Below are positions 58,569 to 64,000 of a stretch of DNA of 64,000 nt, piece after piece. Each line of letters opens with the position of its first letter. Position 1 is the stretch's first letter. Source of the DNA: Rhodococcus sp. HM1 (GTDB taxonomy: Bacteria; Actinomycetota; Actinomycetes; Mycobacteriales; Mycobacteriaceae); assembly GCF_023218075.1 (NCBI RefSeq), contig NZ_JALPTB010000035.1, positions 1 to 64,000 of the forward strand. The letters run 5' to 3'. The translations under genes and the position numbers were made by a program. The notes under the pieces are model-generated. The model saw only the letters and a program-made list of their open reading frames with translations. It was not told the DNA's origin and ran no database searches.

Positions 58569-59804
58569 TCAGGCCGTCAGAACGGTCGCCAGCCTCGGTG
58601 CCACGACCTCGCGCTGCCACGGCCGGGCACCGCCCTCGACGAATCGCATCGCGATGTACTCGGTGACGTCGACACCGGGGACCGGGTCCCAGTCCCAGCA
58701 CAACCGCCGCACGAGTTCCGGACTGATCAGGTTCTCGACCGGAACCTGCACGGACTCGCTGATCGCGGTGAGTTCCGTACGGGCAGCGGCCAGGCGCGCC
58801 GCCGCCTCCGGGTGATGACGCGACCACCGGTTCGCCGGCGGGGGACCGACGAACGGCTGCGCGAGTGGCGGCAACTGCGACTGGGGCAGCGCGCGGGCAC
58901 GTTCGATCGCGGCCAGCCACACCCGGGACAAGCGGCGTTGCCGCGGCCCACCGAAGACCGGCAGCGCGCGCAGTTCCTCGGGGCTGCGCGGATCGGCCTC
59001 CGCGGCCGCGATGATGGCGGAATCGGGAAGCACCCGACCCGGCGCGATGTCGCGGCGGGCCGCCATCTCGTCGCGGGTCGTCCACAGTTCCCGCACGATC
59101 GCGAGGCGCCGCGGATCCTTCAGGGTGTGGATCTTCGACGTGCGCCGCCACCGGTCCGGCTTCGGTGCCGGCGGCCCCGCCGACCGGACGTGCTCGAACT
59201 CCTCGGCAGCCCATCGCGACTTCCCCTGGCGATCGAGTTCCTCGGCCATCGCGTCCCGCAGGTCGACGAGGATCTCGACGTCCAGAGCCGCGTAGTTGAG
59301 CCACGATTCGGGCAGCGGCCGGGTGGACCAGTCCGCGGCACCGTGGCCCTTGCGCAACTCGAAACCGAGCATGCGCTCGACGATCGCGGCGAGCCCGACC
59401 CGCTCGAACCCGGCGAGCCGTCCGGCCAGTTCGGTGTCGTACACCGAATCCGGGTGCAAGCCCAGCTCCGCCAGGCACGGAAGGTCCTGGTCGGCGGAGT
59501 GCAGCACCCACTCCAGTCCGTTGATCGCCTCGGCGAGCGGTGCGAGCGCACCTGCGGTGGGAATCGGGTCGATCAGCACCGTTCCGGCCCCGGCGCGCCG
59601 CAGCTGGATCAGGTAGGCACGTGATGAATAGCGGTAGCCGGAGGCGCGTTCGGCGTCCACGGCGAGCGGCCCGCTTCCCGCCGTCAGCGCAGCCGCGGCG
59701 GCGTCGACACCCGCCGCGGTGGTGATCACATCCGGGACACCGTCGCGCGGGGTGAGCAGGGGAACGGGTGTCCGCAGGGACTCGTTTTCTTCTGCTACCG
59801 ACAT
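58569..59804 (-). CDS. rnd: Ribonuclease D-like 3'-5' exonuclease with HRDC domain
   Basis: A 411-residue DEDDy exonuclease. Exo I has LAVDAERASGYRYSSRAYLIQL (D and E metal ligands), Exo II includes HSADQDLPCLAELG, and Exo III YAALDVEILVDLRDAM with the Tyr and Asp. The HRDC domain (about 225-300) follows, with a family-specific C-terminus. It trims tRNA or other structured RNA 3' ends. Located between dxs and hemE as in mycobacteria (Rv2681). Confidence 0.9.
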   Translation of the reverse strand: MSVAEENESLRTPVPLLTPRDGVPDVITTAAGVDAAAAALTAGSGPLAVDAERASGYRYSSRAYLIQLRRAGAGTVLIDPIPTAGALAPLAEAINGLEWVLHSADQDLPCLAELGLHPDSVYDTELAGRLAGFERVGLAAIVERMLGFELRKGHGAADWSTRPLPESWLNYAALDVEILVDLRDAMAEELDRQGKSRWAAEEFEHVRSAGPPAPKPDRWRRTSKIHTLKDPRRLAIVRELWTTRDEMAARRDIAPGRVLPDSAIIAAAEADPRSPEELRALPVFGGPRQRRLSRVWLAAIERARALPQSQLPPLAQPFVGPPPANRWSRHHPEAAARLAAARTELTAISESVQVPVENLISPELVRRLCWDWDPVPGVDVTEYIAMRFVEGGARPWQREVVAPRLATVLTA

Positions 59805-59867
59805 GAAATGGACTCTAGACCGATTCGGAGCGGTCGAGCGCGGACTGTCGGGACCGGTGCCCCCGCG

Positions 59868-60443
59868 TCAGCGCTGGAGGCGCACCACACCGACCGGGGG
59901 AAGACCCGCCGCATACGCGAGGACCTCGCAGAACGCCTCCACGTGCGGACCCAGCTCGCCGGACAGCGGCGTCCACGACGCCCGCAATTCCAGTTGGTGG
60001 GCCCGCGCGGGTCCGGCGATGTCCCCGAACCGCACCGAACTCGTGGACGTGACCGTGCCGCCGAGCGCCGTCAGCGGTTGTCCGTGCGCCTTGAGCGCGT
60101 CGACGAGCCAGCTCCACGCGACCTCCGGGAGCAGCGGATCCGACGCCAGCGTCGCGTCGACGTCCGCCTGGATGTAGGCCACCAGCCGCATCGTGCCGTC
60201 CCAGGCGTCGTCACCGGACGGATCGTGCAACAGGATCAACCGTCCGAACGCGTCGCCTTCGGATTCCTCGGGAACCGGCCCGGATTCGTCGTGCAGCACC
60301 TCGGCGCCCAGCGCGTAGCTGAACGGGGCCAGTCGTTGGGGCGGCCGGATCGGACCGACCTCGATCTCCGGGCGCACCGTCGCCGCGTTCATCGCTTCGA
60401 TCGCGGCGCGGAACTGAGCGGGTTCTGCGGGCGAGGTGGTCAC
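59868..60443 (-). CDS. DUF3000 domain-containing protein
   Basis: A 191-residue soluble protein with FRAAIEAMNAATVRPEIEVGPIRPPQRLAPFSYALGAEV at the start of the domain and DGTMRLVAYIQADVDATLASDPLLPEVAWSWL, as in Rv2680. Function unknown. GTG start at 60443. It is expressed toward rnd, 63 bp away. Confidence 0.88.
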   Translation of the reverse strand: MTTSPAEPAQFRAAIEAMNAATVRPEIEVGPIRPPQRLAPFSYALGAEVLHDESGPVPEESEGDAFGRLILLHDPSGDDAWDGTMRLVAYIQADVDATLASDPLLPEVAWSWLVDALKAHGQPLTALGGTVTSTSSVRFGDIAGPARAHQLELRASWTPLSGELGPHVEAFCEVLAYAAGLPPVGVVRLQR

Positions 60444-60584
60444 GACAGCGGACGTTAGTGCCGGTGATGCACAGCACGCGGGAGGCGCGCCGATTCCGGA
60501 GGCCTACGGCGGCGTGGCAGCATGGGCAGCATCCCGTGCCCGCCGTGACGGGTACCGAACCATGCTCCTGGAAGACGAGGATCG

Positions 60585-61682
60585 ATGACCGGCCTGGAAG
60601 ACACGAACGTCGGCTCCACCACCCCCGCGGAGTACCCGAGCCGACGCCGGCTCGACACGGCCCCGTTGCTGGCCGCAGCGCGCGGCACCGAGCCGACCCA
60701 CCGACCGGTGTGGTTCATGCGCCAGGCAGGCAGATCGCTGCCCGAATACCGGGAGATCCGGGCAGGAATCGGCATGCTCGAATCCTGCTTCCGGCCCGAA
60801 CTGGTGTGCGAGATCACCCTGCAGCCGGTCCGTCGCCACAAGGTCGACGCCGCCATCCTCTTCTCCGACATCGTGGTGCCCCTCAAGGCCGCCGGGATCG
60901 ACCTCGACATCGTTGCCGGCACCGGTCCGGTCGTCGCGAACCCGGTGCGGTCCGCCGCGGACGTCGCCGCCCTGCCGACCCTCGAAGCCGAGGAGGTCGG
61001 GGCGGTCGCGCGCGCTGTGGGATTGCTCACCCGCGAGCTCGGTGACACCCCGCTGATCGGGTTCGCCGGCGCGCCGTTCACTCTCGCCTCCTATCTCGTC
61101 GAGGGCGGACCGAGCCGCAACCACGAGCGCACCAAGGCGCTCATGCACTCCGATCCCGCGACCTGGCACGCGCTGCTCGGCCGGCTGGCGGACATCACCA
61201 TCGCGTTCCTGCAGGCACAGCTGCACGCGGGCGTCGACGCGATCCAGTTGTTCGATTCGTGGGCCGGGGCGCTCTCGCTCGCCGATTACCGCGAGTACGT
61301 GCTGCCGCACTCGCAGCGGGTGTTCGCCGAGATCGAGGCGGCCCGGGTGCCGCGCATCCACTTCGGGGTCGGGACCGGTGAGCTGCTCGGCGCGATGGGC
61401 GAAGCCGGCGCCGACGTGGTGGGCGTCGACTGGCGCATTCCGCTCGACGTCGCCGCCGGTCGCATCGGCCCGGGCAAGGGCCTGCAGGGCAACCTCGATC
61501 CGGCGATCCTGTTCGCCGGGTGGGACGTGATCGAACGCGAGGTGCGCCGGATCGCCGCCGAAGCCGATCGTGCCCGCGCCGCCGGCGCCACCGGCCACAT
61601 CTTCAACCTGGGCCACGGCGTGCTGCCCGACACCGATCCGACAGTGTTGACCCGCGTCGTCGAACTGGTGCATTCGCTGTGA
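60585..61682 (+). CDS. hemE: Uroporphyrinogen decarboxylase
   Basis: A 365-residue decarboxylase making coproporphyrinogen III. Signature [20 protein letters not shown] is at about 44-63, [17 protein letters not shown] near 160, and [11 protein letters not shown] near 280. The ATG at 60585 follows GAGGATCG. It overlaps the oxidase gene by 4 bp (GTGA), starting a three-gene haem operon. Confidence 0.95.
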   Translation: MTGLEDTNVGSTTPAEYPSRRRLDTAPLLAAARGTEPTHRPVWFMRQAGRSLPEYREIRAGIGMLESCFRPELVCEITLQPVRRHKVDAAILFSDIVVPLKAAGIDLDIVAGTGPVVANPVRSAADVAALPTLEAEEVGAVARAVGLLTRELGDTPLIGFAGAPFTLASYLVEGGPSRNHERTKALMHSDPATWHALLGRLADITIAFLQAQLHAGVDAIQLFDSWAGALSLADYREYVLPHSQRVFAEIEAARVPRIHFGVGTGELLGAMGEAGADVVGVDWRIPLDVAAGRIGPGKGLQGNLDPAILFAGWDVIEREVRRIAAEADRARAAGATGHIFNLGHGVLPDTDPTVLTRVVELVHSL

Positions 61683-63037
61683 GCACGCCGACCGTCGTAG
61701 TCGTCGGCGGTGGTGTCACCGGACTCGTGACCGCCTACCGGCTGCGGACGAGCCTCGGTGCCGGCGCCCGGATCGTGATCCTGGAACAGTCCGATCGGCT
61801 CGGCGGGAAGCTGCGCACCGTGCCGCTCGCGGGCGACCCCGTCGACGTCGGTGCCGAGGCCTTCATCGGCCGCCGCCCCGAGATGCCCGCGCTGCTCGAC
61901 GAACTGGGCCTGACCGATCAGCTCGTGTACCCGGCCGGTGCCCGGCCGCTGATCTACGCGGGCGCCGAGCTGCATCCTATGCCTGGCGGCACCCTGATGG
62001 GCATCCCCGCCGATGCGCAGGCACTGGCCGGGCTCGTCGACACCGCCACCCTCGACCGGATCGCCGCCGAACCGGACCTGCCGTTGCACTGGGAACGCGG
62101 GGGAGACGTCTCGGTCGCCGAACTTGTCGGGACACGATTCGGGGAGCAGGTGGTGCGGCGCAGCGTCGATCCGCTGCTCGGCGGGGTGTACTCCGGCCTG
62201 TCCGACACCGCCGGTGTGCGCGCGACCCTCCCCACACTCGCCGCGGCACTCGACGACGGTGCGCCGAGCCTGATCGAGGCCGTGCGCCGGGCGTTGCCGT
62301 CGCCGTCGACCTCCCCGGTCTTCGGGACACTCCGCGACGGCTACGGCGTGTTGCTCGATGCGCTCGAGCGGGCCGCCGACGCCGAGATCCACCGCGGCAC
62401 GGCGGCATCGGCGCTGCGTCGCGCCGGCCGCAGATGGTCGATCGACCCGATCGGGGAGGTCGACGGCCTCGTCCTCGCGGTGCCCGCGCCGCAGGCCGCC
62501 GCGCTGCTTGCCGACGCGGTTCCCGCCGGGGCCGAGCAGGCGGCCCGGATTCCGCTCGCGTCGTCGGTGGTCGTCGCGCTCGCGCTGCCCCGGGATTCGG
62601 GGCTGCCCCGCAACTCCGGGATCCTCGTCGCGACCGGCGAGGATCTGTCGGCGAAGGCGTTCACGCTGTCGAGCCGCAAGTGGCCGCACCTGGCCGAGCG
62701 TGATGTGGAACTGGCGCGCGCGTCGTTCGGGCGGTTCGGCGACGCCGGGCTCGTCGACGCCGACGACGATCTGCTGATCGCACTGGCCCGCAAGGACCTC
62801 GCGACCGTCACCGGGGTGACCGCGGAACCGGTCGCCGCGTTCGTGCAGCGCTGGCACGGCGGGCTGCCGCAGTACCGCGCAGGACACGACGAGATCGTCG
62901 CGGCACTCGAGGCCGCGGTCGCCGACGTCGACGGCATCGAAGTGGCCGGAGCGATGCTGCACGGCGTCGGTGTGCCGGCGTGCGTCGCATCGGGTACAAC
63001 GGCCGCAGCGCGGCTGACGACACGAGTGGCAGGATGA
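61679..63037 (+). CDS. hemY: Coproporphyrinogen III oxidase (CgoX, formerly HemY)
   Basis: A 452-residue FAD enzyme of the protoporphyrinogen oxidase family: [17 protein letters not shown] at 6-22 binds [25 protein letters not shown] follows, and the C-terminal FAD contact [16 protein letters not shown] is visible. In Actinobacteria it oxidises coproporphyrinogen to coproporphyrin in the coproporphyrin-dependent route. The GTG overlaps the hemE stop; its own stop overlaps an ATG at 63034 upstream of chdC. Confidence 0.92.
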   Translation: MSTPTVVVVGGGVTGLVTAYRLRTSLGAGARIVILEQSDRLGGKLRTVPLAGDPVDVGAEAFIGRRPEMPALLDELGLTDQLVYPAGARPLIYAGAELHPMPGGTLMGIPADAQALAGLVDTATLDRIAAEPDLPLHWERGGDVSVAELVGTRFGEQVVRRSVDPLLGGVYSGLSDTAGVRATLPTLAAALDDGAPSLIEAVRRALPSPSTSPVFGTLRDGYGVLLDALERAADAEIHRGTAASALRRAGRRWSIDPIGEVDGLVLAVPAPQAAALLADAVPAGAEQAARIPLASSVVVALALPRDSGLPRNSGILVATGEDLSAKAFTLSSRKWPHLAERDVELARASFGRFGDAGLVDADDDLLIALARKDLATVTGVTAEPVAAFVQRWHGGLPQYRAGHDEIVAALEAAVADVDGIEVAGAMLHGVGVPACVASGTTAAARLTTRVAG

Positions 63038-63042
63038 GAAAC

Positions 63043-63738
63043 ATGGCACGTCTCGATTTCGACAAGCTCAATTCGACCCTCCGCTACGCGATGTGGTCGG
63101 TGTTCCAGGTGCGTCCCGGGGTCCTCGGCGACGACCGCGCCGAAGCGCTCGAGGATCTGCAGAAGTTCCTCGCCTCGTACGAGAACACCGATGTCGTCGT
63201 CCGTGGCATCTACGACATCGCCGGCATGCGCGCCGACGCGGACTTCATGTTCTGGACGCACGCCGAGCGCATCGAGGATCTGCAGAAGTTCTACGCGGAC
63301 TTCCGGCGCACCACGATCCTCGGCCGCGCCAGCAACCCGGTGTGGTCGAACACGGCGTTGCACCGCCCCGCGGAGTTCAACAAGAGCCACGTTCCGTCGT
63401 TCATCGCGGGCGAGGATCCGGGCAACTACATCTGCGTGTACCCGTTCGTGCGGTCGTACGACTGGTACCTGCTGCCCGACGAGGACCGTCGCCGCATCCT
63501 CGCCGAGCACGGCAAGGCCGGCCGCGGCTACCCGGACGTGCGCGCGAACACGGTCCCGGCGTTCGCGCTCGGTGACTACGAGTGGATCCTCGCCTTCGAG
63601 GCTCCGGAACTCGACCGCATCGTCGACCTCATGCGCGATCTGCGCGCGACCGAGGCCCGCTACCACGTGCGTCTCGAGACCCCGTTCTTCAGCGGCCCCC
63701 GCGTCGACGCGGACCGGCTGATCAACGCGCTGCCCTGA
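63043..63738 (+). CDS. hemQ: Coproheme decarboxylase (ChdC/HemQ)
   Basis: A 231-residue member of the chlorite dismutase fold that makes haem b from coproheme. Conserved blocks: GLYD-like [25 protein letters not shown], the YVCVYPF-type [18 protein letters not shown] with the catalytic Tyr, [17 protein letters not shown] with the proximal His, and [14 protein letters not shown]. Start: ATG 63043 gives the family's MARLDFD N-terminus; ATG 63034 overlaps the hemY stop and is possible. With hemE and hemY it completes the coproporphyrin route. Confidence 0.93.
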   Translation: MARLDFDKLNSTLRYAMWSVFQVRPGVLGDDRAEALEDLQKFLASYENTDVVVRGIYDIAGMRADADFMFWTHAERIEDLQKFYADFRRTTILGRASNPVWSNTALHRPAEFNKSHVPSFIAGEDPGNYICVYPFVRSYDWYLLPDEDRRRILAEHGKAGRGYPDVRANTVPAFALGDYEWILAFEAPELDRIVDLMRDLRATEARYHVRLETPFFSGPRVDADRLINALP

Positions 63739-64000
63739 TGCGGATGCCGGAGCAGGAAGCCGAATCGAATCACAGCAGGCCCCCGCGGCGGTACTCGCAC
63801 ATGTCCCACTGGGGCATGTACGAGGCCGAAGCCGCGAACGGTGAGGTCACCGCCGTGCACCCCTACCCGGGTGACGCCGACCCGTCGGCGATTCTCGGCA
63901 ACCTGCCCGGCTCGGTGCATCACCGGTCCCGCATCACCGGTCCCGCCGTGCGGCGCGGCTGGCTCGAGAACGGACCGGGGCCGAGCAGCGCCCGCGGCAG
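63738..64000 (+). CDS. Molybdopterin-dependent oxidoreductase, N-terminal part (BisC/TorA-like; runs off window)
   Basis: An open frame begins at the ATG overlapping the chdC stop (TGATG) and continues past base 64000 for at least 87 codons. The visible part shows YSHMSHWGMYEAEAANGEV, HPYPGDADPSAILGNLPGSVHH and ITGPAVRRGWLENGPGP, the N-terminal pattern of biotin sulfoxide/TMAO/DMSO reductase-type molybdoenzymes. No twin-arginine signal is seen, so it is probably cytoplasmic. Translational coupling places it in the haem operon. Confidence 0.8.
   Translation, partial: MRMPEQEAESNHSRPPRRYSHMSHWGMYEAEAANGEVTAVHPYPGDADPSAILGNLPGSVHHRSRITGPAVRRGWLENGPGPSSARG

Noticed and set aside
1-64000. rRNA operons, tRNA genes and insertion sequences
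   Set aside because: None seen on either strand; no transposase-like frame and no tRNA-shaped segment was found by eye.

Overview
The window is high-GC actinobacterial chromosome, most like Rhodococcus or a close relative in the Mycobacteriales. Supporting this are actinobacteria-restricted families (DUF4192, DUF4193, DUF3093, DUF3099, DUF3039, DUF3159, DUF3710, DUF3000, DUF7455, Cei), a WS/DGAT-type acyltransferase, polyphosphate glucokinase, an IdeR repressor, paired SigA/SigB factors, and many GTG or leaderless starts. From memory, gene order follows the M. tuberculosis block running from ideR-sigB through sigA-ppgK-suhB-cei-dut-ceoB/C to dxs and hemE-hemY-hemQ.

Layout. 1-7 kb: DUF4192 (cut by the window edge), galE, ideR, then an overlapping acuC-pat pair for reversible lysine acetylation. 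7-16.4 kb: sigB with an ECF-type promoter, a methyltransferase, small conserved proteins, a YihY membrane protein, a DEAH helicase, and a K+(Na+)/H+ antiporter with its regulatory subunit. 16.45-25.2 kb: an 8.7-kb integrated element (below). 25.2-36.7 kb: sigA, ppgK, suhB, cei, DUF4193/3093, dut, DUF3710, a WS/DGAT-like protein with a broken active-site motif, and the TrkA pair. 36.8-46 kb: APC transporter with TrmA-like RNA methyltransferase, a MarR-controlled drug exporter, dxs, and a sugar porter. 46-58.5 kb: fadBA beta-oxidation, a three-gene redox/sugar-acid operon (ThDP enzyme, enolase-superfamily enzyme, FAD/Fe-S oxidase), then a GH15-SDR pair. 58.5-64 kb: RNase D, DUF3000, the coproporphyrin-route haem genes hemE-cgoX-chdC, and the start of a molybdopterin oxidoreductase.

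The highlight is the 8.7-kb element. It sits exactly in the 3' end of sigA. A 10-bp identity (TAGTCGCGCA) lies at both ends, inside a 19-bp stretch with 16 matches. The displaced original sigA end is still readable at 16440-16459, and the element supplies a synonymously recoded replacement (RDYLD-stop) plus its own hairpin after it. It encodes a tyrosine integrase, a RepA-like AAA ATPase, a WhiB-like protein, a P27-type small terminase, an HK97-type major capsid protein and several small coupled ORFs. I found no large terminase, portal, protease, tail or lysis gene. Two clusters of short repeats flank the 172-aa ORF and are candidate replication origins or regulatory arrays. The set looks like a capsid-encoding phage satellite or mini-prophage, loosely recalling phiRv1/phiRv2 of M. 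tuberculosis. Its target (the end of the sigma-A region 4 coding sequence) and its WhiB-like cargo (a family that binds sigma-A region 4) make an unusual pairing.
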